A stretch of DNA of 55,422 nucleotides, taken from NCBI GenBank assembly GCA_043101605.1, contig JBICIG010000053.1, positions 1 to 55,422 of the forward strand, written 5' to 3'. The notes under the pieces were generated by a model. The model searched no databases and was not told the origin of the DNA. It saw nothing but the letters and a program-made list of their open reading frames with translations. Position numbers and translations under genes: made by a program. Each line of letters opens with the position of its first letter. Positions within the stretch are counted from its first letter, which is position 1. The DNA is from JBICIG01 sp043101605. GTDB taxonomy: Bacteria; Planctomycetota; Phycisphaerae; Phycisphaerales; UBA1924. This document shows positions 7,733 through 16,331 of this stretch, piece after piece.

Positions 7733-8419
7733 TCAGCCGGCCGCGCCCGAAGCACGCAACCCCGCCATCGCGTGCCGCGTCTCGAAACGCGCGATCACCG
7801 ACGGATCGTGGCTCACGCACAGCAACGCCGCGTTCCGCTCCCGGCAGGCCGACTGAATGAGTTCGATTGCCCGCGCCGCGTTCTCCGGGTCCAGACTCGC
7901 GGTCGGCTCGTCGGCGAGCACCAGCGGCGGGTCGCACGCCAGAGCCCGCGCCACCGCCACCCGCTGCTGCTGACCCACGCTCAGTTCCGTCACCTCGCGG
8001 TCGGGCGAATCGATCCCCAGCGACCGGAGCAGATCCGCCGAACGCGACCGGTGCTCCCGACGGGGCACGCGCGAGAACAGCAGCGCCATCTGGACATTCT
8101 CCGTCGCGGAAAAGCCCGGCAGCAGGTTGAAGGTCTGGAAGATCATCCCGAGGTTGCTCCCCCGGAACCGGTCCCGCCGCGCCCCGCGGAGCGCGTGGAT
8201 GTCCGTCCCCGCGATCCGCACCGAGCCCTCCCGCGGGTCGACCAGCCCCGCGACAACCTGCAGCAGCGAGCTCTTGCCCGAACCCGACGACCCCTGCAGC
8301 GCCACCTGCTCGCCCCGCTCCAACCGGAGCTTCGGCAGATCCACCACCCAATCGCCCCCGGACGCGTACCGGAAGCGAAGGTCGCTGATCTCCAGGGCCG
8401 GTGCGGCGGTTCCGTTCAT
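7733..8419 (-). CDS. ABC transporter ATP-binding protein (LolD/MacB type)
   Basis: 228 residues. The start at 8419 (MNGTAAPALEISDLRFRY) is the first that fits the family N terminus; longer starts add an Arg-rich stretch unlike ABC proteins. It has Walker A GSSGSGKSS, the Q loop in GMIFQTFNLLPGF, signature LSVGQQQRVA, Walker B VLADEP and switch His in CVSHD. FQTFNLLPxxTxxENV is characteristic of the LolD/MacB/FtsE branch. It is the first gene of the unit with the FtsX-type permease and the DUF3299 protein. I looked for a Zur-type palindrome upstream of 8419 and saw none. Confidence 0.9.
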   Translation of the reverse strand: MNGTAAPALEISDLRFRYASGGDWVVDLPKLRLERGEQVALQGSSGSGKSSLLQVVAGLVDPREGSVRIAGTDIHALRGARRDRFRGSNLGMIFQTFNLLPGFSATENVQMALLFSRVPRREHRSRSADLLRSLGIDSPDREVTELSVGQQQRVAVARALACDPPLVLADEPTASLDPENAARAIELIQSACRERNAALLCVSHDPSVIARFETRHAMAGLRASGAAG

Positions 8420-8571
8420 CGGACACAGTGTAAGCCCCCTGCCCCGGCGTTGACGCTGCCCGCATGTCGCCGTAGCTTGATCGGATCGGAGCGGGGCTCG
8501 GCGTGGACCGGCCGCCGCTCGGATCGGCCCGCTCGGTGCGCCTCCGCCCCGAGCCACAAGGGGATGCTTCG

Positions 8572-9243
8572 ATGCAGTGGTTCAAGAACGGCACGGGGTT
8601 CGGCGGCAAGCTCATCCGGGCCACCCTGCTCTCGCTCGCGGCGACGCTGACCATCGCCGGCTGCGGCAAGAGCGACATCGCTTCCCAGGCGACCGAGGCC
8701 CTCGAGAAGAAGTTCCGCGACGGCTCCATCGTCAAGAAGATGGAGGGCGGCGAACGCCTCGCCTTCGCACGCCTCGCCGACAAGGGCTTCCGCAAGCGCG
8801 GCTCCCACACCTTCGAGGGCTACGGCATCCAGTACCGATTCGTCCGCGTCGAGGCCGTCGAACTCTCCGAGGACCACCTCACCCGCAAGAACGACGACGG
8901 CGGGACCGACAATGTCATCCCGGAGAACCTCCACAAGCTCATCAAGGACGGCGACGCCGTCATCATCGGCGAACTCTCCTACGAGGTCATACCCAGCGAA
9001 TCGTTCATCAAGGACAACATCATCGATGTCATGCGCATGGGTGCCGGCGGCGTCGAACGCTACATCATCGTCAAGAACGACGACGGCGAGTGGCTCATCC
9101 CCAGCGGCGAGTTCGCACAGAATGTCCGCCGCGTCCTCAATGCCTACCGCAACGACAAGGACCTCAAGAAGCATGTCATCAAGCGCGAACTCGCCGAGCG
9201 ACTGCTGACCGAAGCCCCGAAGGAAGAAGACGAGAACGAGTAA
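8572..9243 (+). CDS. Hypothetical lipoprotein
   Basis: 223 residues starting at the ATG at 8572, preceded by AAGGGG. The N terminus is a type II signal (LLSLAATLTIAGCGKSD) with lipobox IAGC, so the protein should be lipidated at Cys and anchored in the envelope. The mature part is charged with mixed alpha/beta character (SFIKDNIIDVMRMGAGGVERYIIVKNDDGEWLIPSGEF) and no cysteines after the lipobox. It is transcribed divergently from the ABC-DUF3299 unit and ends with a strong terminator. I do not recognise the family. Confidence 0.75.
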   Translation: MQWFKNGTGFGGKLIRATLLSLAATLTIAGCGKSDIASQATEALEKKFRDGSIVKKMEGGERLAFARLADKGFRKRGSHTFEGYGIQYRFVRVEAVELSEDHLTRKNDDGGTDNVIPENLHKLIKDGDAVIIGELSYEVIPSESFIKDNIIDVMRMGAGGVERYIIVKNDDGEWLIPSGEFAQNVRRVLNAYRNDKDLKKHVIKRELAERLLTEAPKEEDENE

Positions 9244-9281
9244 CCGCGCCACGCCTTCCCGCCCGCACGCGCAAGACCCCC

Positions 9282-9317
9282 ACGCCCGCGGCCCAACCGA
9301 GTCGCGGGCGTTTCTTT
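9282..9317 (+). terminator. Intrinsic terminator after the lipoprotein gene
   Basis: Perfect 9-bp stem ACGCCCGCG/CGCGGGCGT (9282-9290 with 9303-9311) with a 12-nt loop, followed by TTCTTTG. It lies 38 bp after the stop codon and just before the converging pyrC gene. Confidence 0.8.
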
Positions 9318-9329
9318 GTCCCGGATTCC

Positions 9330-10652
9330 TCACGCCCCGGCGCGGATCAGCGCCCGGCTGTCGTGCACCACGCGCCCCCCGACGATCGTCATCACCGCCC
9401 GCCCCGTCAGCTCGCGCCCCATGAACGGCGTGTTCACGCTCCGACCGGCGAGCGTCTCCTCGCAGACCTCCCACCGCTCCCCCGGGTCGATGATCGTCAC
9501 ATCCGCAACGCCCCCGACCTCGAGCCGCCCCAACCCCTGCTCATCCACCCCCAGCAGCCGCGCCGGCTCGATCGTCATCAGCGCCACGAGCCGCGGCCAC
9601 CCGATCAGCCCCGTCTCCACCAGCGCCCCGGCGTTCAGCGCCAGCGCCGTCTCCAGCCCGATGATCCCGTACGGCGCCGCCTCAAACGGCTCGGCCTTCT
9701 CCTCCCGCGCGTGCGGCGCGTGGTCCGTCGCCAACACCGTGATCACCCCCCGCGCCACCGCGTCCCGCAACGCCTCCACATCATGCCGCTCCCGCAGCGG
9801 CGGGTTCATCTTCGCGTTCGGATCCAGCCCCGCGCACGCCTCGACCGTCAGCGTCAGGTGATGCGGCGACACCTCCGCGCTCACCGGCTGCCCCTCCGCC
9901 CGCGCCCGCTCGATCAACTCCACCGACCCCGCCGAACTCAGATGCTGCGCGTGGTATCGGCACCCGATCCGCCGGTTCAGGCGCAGATCCCGCTCGAGCG
10001 TGATCTCCTCGGCCTCCCTCGGCCAACCGCGCAGCCCCAGCCGCAGCGACAACTCCCCCGCGTGCATCGGCGCCCCGCCCGTCAGCGTCTCGTCCTCGCA
10101 GTGCTGCATGAACACCCGCCCCGTCTCCCGCACCAGCGCCAGCACCTTGCCCATCACCCCGGCCGTCGGCACCGCGCTCCCGTCATCGGTGAACGCCACC
10201 GCCCCGGCCTTGGCCAGCAGCGGGATCTCGCTCGGCGTCGCACCCTTCCGCCCCGCCGTCGCGCACGCCGCCACGAACACCCGGCACGACGCCGACCTCG
10301 CCCGATCCGCGATCGACGCCAGCATCTCCGGCGTATCCAGCGGCGGGAGCGTGTTGGGCATGCAGCAGACCGCCGTGAACCCCCCCGCCGCCGCCGCCAG
10401 CGACCCCGACCGGATCGACTCCTTGTGCTCGCCCCCAGGCTGGCGGAAGTGCACATGCGGATCGATCAGCCCGGGCGTCACGATCCGATCGCCCGCCTCG
10501 ATCACGCGGTCGGCGGCCGCCGACCCCAGCCCGGGCCCGATCGCCGCCACGCACCCGTCCTCGATGAGCACATCCGCCGTCGCATCGTGCCCGGACGCGG
10601 GATCGATCACCCGCCCACCCCGAATCAGGATCGTCTCTGGCTTCTCAGGCAT
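9330..10652 (-). CDS. pyrC: Dihydroorotase
   Basis: 440 residues, the usual length of class I dihydroorotases. The enzyme cyclises carbamoyl aspartate to dihydroorotate in pyrimidine biosynthesis, in the cytoplasm. The metal-site motif DPHVHFRQPG lies near residue 60, followed by SGSLAAAAGGFTAVCCMPNT, a family hallmark. VSPHHLTL supplies a further His pair and ATDHAPH (about residue 310) the catalytic Asp. The start MPEKPETILIRGG was chosen because family members begin a few residues before this ILIRGGRVIDP strand; the upstream ATG at 10664 adds four residues and has no better ribosome site. The gene stands alone with no other pyr genes beside it. Confidence 0.93.
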   Translation of the reverse strand: MPEKPETILIRGGRVIDPASGHDATADVLIEDGCVAAIGPGLGSAAADRVIEAGDRIVTPGLIDPHVHFRQPGGEHKESIRSGSLAAAAGGFTAVCCMPNTLPPLDTPEMLASIADRARSASCRVFVAACATAGRKGATPSEIPLLAKAGAVAFTDDGSAVPTAGVMGKVLALVRETGRVFMQHCEDETLTGGAPMHAGELSLRLGLRGWPREAEEITLERDLRLNRRIGCRYHAQHLSSAGSVELIERARAEGQPVSAEVSPHHLTLTVEACAGLDPNAKMNPPLRERHDVEALRDAVARGVITVLATDHAPHAREEKAEPFEAAPYGIIGLETALALNAGALVETGLIGWPRLVALMTIEPARLLGVDEQGLGRLEVGGVADVTIIDPGERWEVCEETLAGRSVNTPFMGRELTGRAVMTIVGGRVVHDSRALIRAGA

Positions 10653-10711
10653 GCCCGGGAGCATATCGGGCCCGCGCGAGCCCCTCACGCCCGCTCGCCG
10701 GCGCCCCGGGC

Positions 10712-10740
10712 TTGGAACCGCGCCCCGGCGGGCGTATCCT
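10712..10740 (+). promoter_or_regulatory. Probable sigma-70-type promoter of tRNA-Pro
   Basis: TTGGAA (10712-10717), a 17-bp spacer, then TATCCT (10735-10740), ending 9 bp before the 5' end of the tRNA. Spacing and position are ideal; the box matches are partial. Confidence 0.5.
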
Positions 10741-10749
10741 CCCAGTCTC

Positions 10750-10825
<76 letters not shown>

Positions 10826-10831
10826 TCGGAG

Positions 10832-10866
10832 CAGGAGCCCGCGCGACAGCGCGGGCTCCTGTCGTT
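10832..10866 (+). terminator. Intrinsic terminator of tRNA-Pro
   Basis: Perfect 13-bp stem (10832-10844 with 10849-10861) with a GACA loop, then TCGTTC. It begins 8 bp after the tRNA. Confidence 0.75.
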
Positions 10867-10903
10867 CCCGAGCCCGGCCGCCGGGACACCGACACCGGAC
10901 CGC

Positions 10904-10936
10904 TCAAAGAACAGCCCCGACCGATCGGCCGGGGCT
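10904..10936 (-). terminator. Intrinsic terminator of the GH13 amylase gene
   Basis: Ten-bp stem (10913-10922 with 10927-10936, one G-T wobble on the minus strand) around a GATC loop, followed on the minus strand by GTTCTTTGAG. It lies 27 bp past the amylase stop codon. Confidence 0.7.
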
Positions 10937-10962
10937 CGGGAATCCGGTATGGTCTGCCGCCC

Positions 10963-13785
10963 TTACGAGCAGCCCGCCGCGAACAGGTCGAGGTACCGGA
11001 AGAAGTCGTCCCCGTCGCAGTCGCCATCGGGCGTGTCGTAGCTCGGATCATTCGGGTCGCTCGAACCCGTCAGGTCGCAGACCGCGAGATTGGCCGACGC
11101 GAACGCATCGAGATAGAAGAAGAAGTCGTCCCCGTCCGCGTCGCCGTCCTTGATGCCGTACGACGGATCGTTCGGATCGCTCGACCCGGTCAGGTCCGCC
11201 CCGCATCGGTCCACGAAGACCTGGTAGTCGGTCACCGAGACATTCCCAGTCTCTTCGAACGCCACGATCGTCGCGCGGTGGAACCCGTGCCCGGGCGTCC
11301 CCTGCACCCAGCGGTACTCGAACCGGTCGTGCTGCGGCACCTGGTTCAGGAAATTCGCCGCCGCCACCGGGTCATCGCCCTGCGGCAGGTCCCACAGGAA
11401 GTGCACCGCCGTCACCGTCCGATCCAGCGCCCGGATCGTGAAGGTGTTCTGCAGCGCCGTCAGGATCTGCCCCGCGTCAACAAGTTCGACCTGCGGCGGG
11501 AGCCGGTCCACATAGATCGCGTGCCGCCACTCGTTGAACAGCGGCGCCTCCCCCGCCGGGCGATTCCGGAACGCGATCGTGCTCAAGTAGTTCACGCCCT
11601 CCTCGAGCAGCGTCGCGTCGATCGTCTCGCGATACACGCCCTGCCCCGCACCAGGATTCGCAAACAGCGGCTGCGAAACCTCGACGAACCGCTCATACCC
11701 CGCCAGGTCCCCGTCGAACGCCGAGAAGTCGATCGACCCGTTCCCGTTCCAGTCGAAGAAGCCCTGGTTGATCTTGAACGCCGCCCCGGAATCCGTGTTC
11801 GGATCGAGTGCATCGGTCTGCGTCGTGATCAACTCGATCTGGAACGAATCGCCCGTGATGATCGGCCGCGGATTCACCCGCTGCCTCGAGTCGGGCGTGA
11901 ACCCCGTGTCGGCCGGCAACTCGCCCGACGCGCCGATCAGCGTCACCGACCCCGAGGGAAGCGCGGGCCCGTACACGACATACCCGCCGTTGTGCAGCCC
12001 CGCCGTGCTCCGGTTCCGGGGCACCGTGATCAGCACGCGCTGGCTCCCGTCGACCACCAGCACCTCGGGGATCGTGCCCGCCGGGTCGACCAGCGGATCG
12101 GCCGCGTTGCCCGTCTGCTCGTGCAGCCGCGTCCCGGGCGGGAACGAGGTCACGACATTGCGCGTATCCGTCCCCGCGTCGTAGCGATCGTTCGCCGCCA
12201 CGAGCACATTGCCCTGCGTGCCGCTGCCGCCGAACCCGGCCATCTCGAAGACAAGCACATCGTCGATCGAGGTGTTGAACGGGTCCGTGCCGTTGAGCGG
12301 GAAGAAGAACCCGCGCCGGTACTTCCGCCGAAGCTGCACCAGCTCAGTGATCCGATCGTCCGGCATCACCGTAGACGGATTCCATCCCAGCGCGATCGGC
12401 GTCCCCTCCCGCGGAAAGAACCCGAACGCCCGGTTGATCCCCCGCGCGTTGTGGTACACGATCGCCGGGCCCGGGCTCATCAGCAGGTACGCGTGGGCGT
12501 ACAAACCCATCTGCTGATCGCTCGGGATCGCCGGCAGCGAGCCGCCGTCCCCCACGCTCCCGTTGTCGTGGCTGAAGACATGCTTGACACCCAGCGACCC
12601 GTTCTGGAACCCGTCGTCGCTGATGTCCAGGTGCCCGCTCCCGCCCAACACCGGGCCCCAGCCACCGAGCCCGCCGCCCCCGACCATCTCGCGCAGCCGA
12701 CCCGCCCCGTTGAGGTCGAGCGCATCCCGCCGAGCGAAGCTGTCCTTCCGCACATACTGCGAGTAGATCGTCCCGTTGTCGGTCACATTCTCGCCGAAGG
12801 TGAACGCAGTCACGATCCCGCCGCTCGGCGTCTTGCGACGCTTGTGCATCGACACATCAAAGAAGGTGTCCCAGAACCAGGTCGGCAGGTGCTTCGACGC
12901 GTCCAGACGCATCCCGTCCACCCGATGCTCGTCCATCATCCACTGCGACCACCGCATCAGCAGCCCGGTCGTGTTGTCCGTCACCGGGTCCCCCGCCAGC
13001 GGCGTCGTCGTGTTGAACGGGTACACCGTGAACTGCTGCGAGCCCGGGTTCCGAGCCGTCCCCGGGTTCGTAAAGGTCGAAGGAAGCAACTGGCGATCCG
13101 GATAGAACCGCGCGTTGTCCGGATCGGGCTTGTTGTACCGCGTCCCCGCCGGGATGTTGTCCGGATCGCCCGGCGTCACCGGCTGGCGGATGAACTGGTG
13201 GTTCGTCTCGGGCGCAATGTCCACCAGCGCCACCAGGTCCCCCAGCACCAGGTCGTAGTTCGGCGCGCCCGGGTTCTCGCTCTGCAGATACCCCAGCGCG
13301 TTCCCGTTGTGGAAGTCGCCCCAGTCATCGGTCGGCATCTTGTCGCGCGGCGGGTTCTCGGGGTTCATCCAGAAGCCCGGCCAGCCTCCCTCGGCCTGGA
13401 AGAACTGCGACTCCGTCCGACCCGAGTTGTGGTTCAGCACCGCGTCGACATACACCAGCGCGTTGGCGCGATGGAACTCATCGACCATCGCCCGGAAGTC
13501 CTCCTCGGTCCCGTACGCCGTCTCCCCACCCGGCTTGCCAAGGTCGAAGCGGTTGAAGGTGTCGTACCCGACCGATGCCGTCGACGCCGCCTTCGAGGGC
13601 GGCGGCAGCCAGGTCGCGTCGTACCCCGCGATAAAGAAGTCGGGCATCTTGCGTTCGATGTCGTTCCACGACGCCTCGAACCACTGCAGGAACACGCGCG
13701 TCTCATCGCCCGCGGCCGCGCCCGCCAGCGCCATCACCGCCGCCGCGCCGCACGCAACCCGACCCGCCGCACTCTTCATCTGCAT
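10963..13785 (-). CDS. Secreted GH13 alpha-amylase-family enzyme with dockerin-like tail
   Basis: 940 residues. The start is the ATG at 13785, 8 bases after GAGAGGG, giving a signal peptide that ends near AAAGDE. The TIM-barrel opens with TRVFLQWFEASW. All four GH13 regions are visible: YVDAVLNHN; VDGMRLDASKH with the nucleophile Asp near residue 295; TFGEN with the acid/base Glu near 332; FSHDNGS with the stabilising Asp near 407. It should hydrolyse alpha-1,4-glucan outside the cell. After the catalytic part come beta-rich accessory regions and, in the last 75 residues, the duplicated TGSSDPNDPSYGxxDGDxDGDDFF tail ending GCS, as in the products at 176-1555 and 21810-23945. It is divergent from the GH31 gene, with a shared 176-bp upstream region. 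Confidence 0.9.
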   Translation of the reverse strand: MQMKSAAGRVACGAAAVMALAGAAAGDETRVFLQWFEASWNDIERKMPDFFIAGYDATWLPPPSKAASTASVGYDTFNRFDLGKPGGETAYGTEEDFRAMVDEFHRANALVYVDAVLNHNSGRTESQFFQAEGGWPGFWMNPENPPRDKMPTDDWGDFHNGNALGYLQSENPGAPNYDLVLGDLVALVDIAPETNHQFIRQPVTPGDPDNIPAGTRYNKPDPDNARFYPDRQLLPSTFTNPGTARNPGSQQFTVYPFNTTTPLAGDPVTDNTTGLLMRWSQWMMDEHRVDGMRLDASKHLPTWFWDTFFDVSMHKRRKTPSGGIVTAFTFGENVTDNGTIYSQYVRKDSFARRDALDLNGAGRLREMVGGGGLGGWGPVLGGSGHLDISDDGFQNGSLGVKHVFSHDNGSVGDGGSLPAIPSDQQMGLYAHAYLLMSPGPAIVYHNARGINRAFGFFPREGTPIALGWNPSTVMPDDRITELVQLRRKYRRGFFFPLNGTDPFNTSIDDVLVFEMAGFGGSGTQGNVLVAANDRYDAGTDTRNVVTSFPPGTRLHEQTGNAADPLVDPAGTIPEVLVVDGSQRVLITVPRNRSTAGLHNGGYVVYGPALPSGSVTLIGASGELPADTGFTPDSRQRVNPRPIITGDSFQIELITTQTDALDPNTDSGAAFKINQGFFDWNGNGSIDFSAFDGDLAGYERFVEVSQPLFANPGAGQGVYRETIDATLLEEGVNYLSTIAFRNRPAGEAPLFNEWRHAIYVDRLPPQVELVDAGQILTALQNTFTIRALDRTVTAVHFLWDLPQGDDPVAAANFLNQVPQHDRFEYRWVQGTPGHGFHRATIVAFEETGNVSVTDYQVFVDRCGADLTGSSDPNDPSYGIKDGDADGDDFFFYLDAFASANLAVCDLTGSSDPNDPSYDTPDGDCDGDDFFRYLDLFAAGCS

Positions 13786-13961
13786 CGCAAACACCCTCTC
13801 TGGTCGAGAATTCGAGCCCCTCCCGAAGCCGATCGAGACTATCGTATGACCCGTGCGCGGGGAATCCTCGTGCCACGAACCGCCCGGAATTTCCAGCCCT
13901 TGGCGAGTCGCCCCACCCGGTCGACGCGTCCGGAAACCAGATTCAGAGGGAGCCCAACACG

Positions 13962-16181
13962 ATGAAGATCCACCGATCCGGATTGGCGTGCGGACTCACC
14001 GCCGCGGCCCTGCTCGCCTCGACCGCCGGCGCCCAGGTCGTCACCTCGCTCGGCGAAGATATCTTCCGCCTCGACGCATCCCTCGAAGCCGGCCGCAAGG
14101 CGCTCCCCTCACTCTCCTTCCAGAGCCCGGCCCGGCGCGATCGCGCCCGCGTCACCAACCAGCGCCCGGAATTCATGCCCACCGTCCAGACCATCGACGG
14201 CCGCACCGTCTGGGAGTTCGAACTCCCCGAGGGCACCAGCCTCTACGGCACCGGCGAGGTCGCGGGGCGCCTCCTCCGCAACGGCCGAACCAATGTCAAT
14301 TGGAACTCCGACTCCTACGGCTACGACCTCGAAACCGACTCCCTCTACCAGACCCACCCCTGGGTCGTCGGCGTTCTGCCCGACGGCAGTTCCTTCGGCG
14401 TCCTCGCCGATACCACCTGGCGCTCCACCTTCGACCTCCGCGACGGCATCCGCATCGACGCCGAAGGCCCCGCTTACCCCCTCATCATCATCGAACGCGA
14501 CCATCCGGAAGATGTCGTCGAGGCCCTCGCCGACCTCACCGGCACCATCGAGATGCCACCCAAGTGGGCCATCGGCTACCACCAGTGCCGATATTCCTAC
14601 AACCCCGATTCCCGCGTCCGCGAGATCGCCCGCGAGTTCCGCGAACGGGACATCCCCTGCGATGTCATCTGGATGGACATCGACTACATGGACGGCTTCC
14701 GCGTCTTCACCTTCGACCAGGAGCAGTTCCCCGATCCCGCCGGGCTCAATGCGTTCCTCCACGAGCACGGCTTCCGCAATGTCTGGATGATCGACCCGGG
14801 CATCAAGGACGAGGACGGGTACTCCGTCCACGACTCCGGCGAAGAGCTCGATGTCTGGGTCAAGCGGGCCGACAAGACCACAACCTACACCGGCGAGGTC
14901 TGGCCCGGCATGTGCGTCTTCCCCGACTACACCAACGCCGGCGTCCGACAGTGGTGGGCCGGGCTCTATCGCGATTTCATGGCGCTCGGCATCGACGGCG
15001 TCTGGAACGACATGAACGAACCTGCCGTCTTCAATGTCGAATCCAAGACCATGCCCGAAGACAACTGGCACCGCGCCGACGAGGCGATCGGCGGGCCCGG
15101 GCCGCACGCTCAGTACCACAACATCTACGGCATGATGATGATCAAGGCGACCCGCGAGGGCGTCCTGGCCGTCAACCCCGACAAGCGCCCCTTCGTTCTC
15201 AGCCGCGCCAACTTCATCGGCGGGCACCGCTACGGCGCCGCGTGGACCGGCGACAATGTCGCCAGTTGGGAGCACATGGAGTGGTCCGTCCCCATGGCGC
15301 TCAACATGGGGCTCTCCGGGCAGGTCTTCGCCGGCCCGGACATCGGCGGCTTCATCGGCGACGGCGACGGGCCCATGTTCGCCCGCTGGATGGGCTTCGG
15401 CTCCATGCTCCCCTTCGCCCGCGGGCACACCGGCAAGGAGAACCGCGACAAGGAGCCCTGGGCGTTCGGCCCCGAGGTCGAGGCGACCAGTCGCCGCGCC
15501 ATCTCCCGCCGATACCTCCTCATGCCCTACTACTACACGCTCTTCTGGCAGGCCCACCGCGAGGGCACCCCGATCGTCAAGCCCATCTTCTTTACGGATC
15601 CCGCCGACCCGGCCCTCCGCTCCGAGGACGACGCGTTCCTCGTCGGCGATGACATCCTCGTCCGAGCCTACATGACCCCCGACCGCGACCGGGCCGTCGC
15701 GATGCCCGCCGGCGAGTGGCGCAAGTTCGACTTCGCCGACCGCATCGAGGGCGATGCGACCGACCCGGACCTCCCCGACCTGTACATCCGCGCCGGCGCG
15801 ATCGTCCCCACCGGGCCGCTGATGGAGTATGTCGACGAGAAGGCCCTCGACCCGCTGACGCTGCTGGTCGCGCTCGATGGCAACGGGCAGGCGTCGGGAA
15901 TCCTCTACGAGGACGCGGGCGACGGCTGGGGGCACCGCACCGGCGACAACCGCATCACCCAGTTCCGTGCACGCCTCACCGATGACGCGACCGTCGTCGT
16001 GGACATCGCCCGCTTCGATGCCGACGAGGGCGGACGCCTGCGCCAGACCGACGGGCAAGCCCCCTACGACAAGGCCGCCGCCGGCACCGTCAACATCCGG
16101 CTGATCCATGCCGACGGCCGCGTCACCACGGGCTCGGGACGCTTCGGCGAGCCGATCGAGGCCCGCGTCTTCGAGTGGTGA
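13962..16181 (+). CDS. GH31 family alpha-glucosidase, exported
   Basis: 739 residues starting 9 bases after GAGGGAG. A signal peptide (MKIHRSGLACGLTAAALLASTAGA) sends it across the inner membrane; there is no lipobox and no sorting tail, so it is probably periplasmic. The N-terminal beta-sandwich holds LYGTGEVAGRLLRNGR. The barrel starts at PPKWAIGYHQCRYSY and carries WNDMNEP (nucleophile Asp350) and WTGDN (acid/base Asp431), both standard GH31 signatures. It should remove terminal alpha-linked glucose from oligosaccharides. With the divergent amylase and the CUT2 transporter beyond its 3' end it makes a plausible glucan-to-glucose route. Exact linkage preference cannot be read from sequence. 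Confidence 0.92.
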   Translation: MKIHRSGLACGLTAAALLASTAGAQVVTSLGEDIFRLDASLEAGRKALPSLSFQSPARRDRARVTNQRPEFMPTVQTIDGRTVWEFELPEGTSLYGTGEVAGRLLRNGRTNVNWNSDSYGYDLETDSLYQTHPWVVGVLPDGSSFGVLADTTWRSTFDLRDGIRIDAEGPAYPLIIIERDHPEDVVEALADLTGTIEMPPKWAIGYHQCRYSYNPDSRVREIAREFRERDIPCDVIWMDIDYMDGFRVFTFDQEQFPDPAGLNAFLHEHGFRNVWMIDPGIKDEDGYSVHDSGEELDVWVKRADKTTTYTGEVWPGMCVFPDYTNAGVRQWWAGLYRDFMALGIDGVWNDMNEPAVFNVESKTMPEDNWHRADEAIGGPGPHAQYHNIYGMMMIKATREGVLAVNPDKRPFVLSRANFIGGHRYGAAWTGDNVASWEHMEWSVPMALNMGLSGQVFAGPDIGGFIGDGDGPMFARWMGFGSMLPFARGHTGKENRDKEPWAFGPEVEATSRRAISRRYLLMPYYYTLFWQAHREGTPIVKPIFFTDPADPALRSEDDAFLVGDDILVRAYMTPDRDRAVAMPAGEWRKFDFADRIEGDATDPDLPDLYIRAGAIVPTGPLMEYVDEKALDPLTLLVALDGNGQASGILYEDAGDGWGHRTGDNRITQFRARLTDDATVVVDIARFDADEGGRLRQTDGQAPYDKAAAGTVNIRLIHADGRVTTGSGRFGEPIEARVFEW

Positions 16182-16214
16182 TCCGTCCATCGCGCCACGC
16201 ACAGTCCGGGGGTG

Positions 16215-16230
16215 TGTTCCACGAGGAACA
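16215..16230. other. Near-consensus parS (ParB-binding) site, one mismatch
   Basis: TGTTCCACGAGGAACA matches the site at 16263-16278 except for one central base (CACGAG instead of CACGTG). It is in the same 150-bp convergent intergenic gap and its start is exactly 48 bp from that of the perfect copy. The mismatch removes the ACGT core. Confidence 0.7.
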
Positions 16231-16262
16231 CATCCCCGCTTCGTGCGCACCATCCCCGTACC

Positions 16263-16278
16263 TGTTCCACGTGGAACA
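16263..16278. other. Perfect parS centromere-like site
   Basis: TGTTCCACGTGGAACA is a perfect 16-bp palindrome that fits the widely conserved bacterial parS pattern TGTTNCACGTGNAACA, the loading site of the chromosome-partitioning CTPase ParB. It lies between the converging GH31 and CUT2 ATPase genes. It contains one of only two ACGT tetranucleotides I can find in the window. Chromosomal parS sites usually cluster near the replication origin. Confidence 0.88.
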
Positions 16279-16331
16279 TTGTTCGCTGGTCTGCGCGCTC
16301 GGTCCGCGTGACATCCTCGCCCGACGGCGGG

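Noticed and set aside
8420..8571. Zur-type operator before the ABC-DUF3299 unit
   Set aside because: I looked for an AT-rich palindrome of the Zur type and found none, so zinc regulation remains only a suggestion from family context.
11278..13965. Long open frame antisense to the GH13 amylase
   Set aside because: Low-complexity Arg/Pro/His translation with no motifs. The opposite strand encodes a clear GH13 enzyme with catalytic residues.
14109..16253. Long minus-strand frame overlapping the GH31 gene
   Set aside because: Its translation is a Val/Gly/Asp-rich artefact of reading GC-rich codons backwards; GH31 signatures are on the plus strand.
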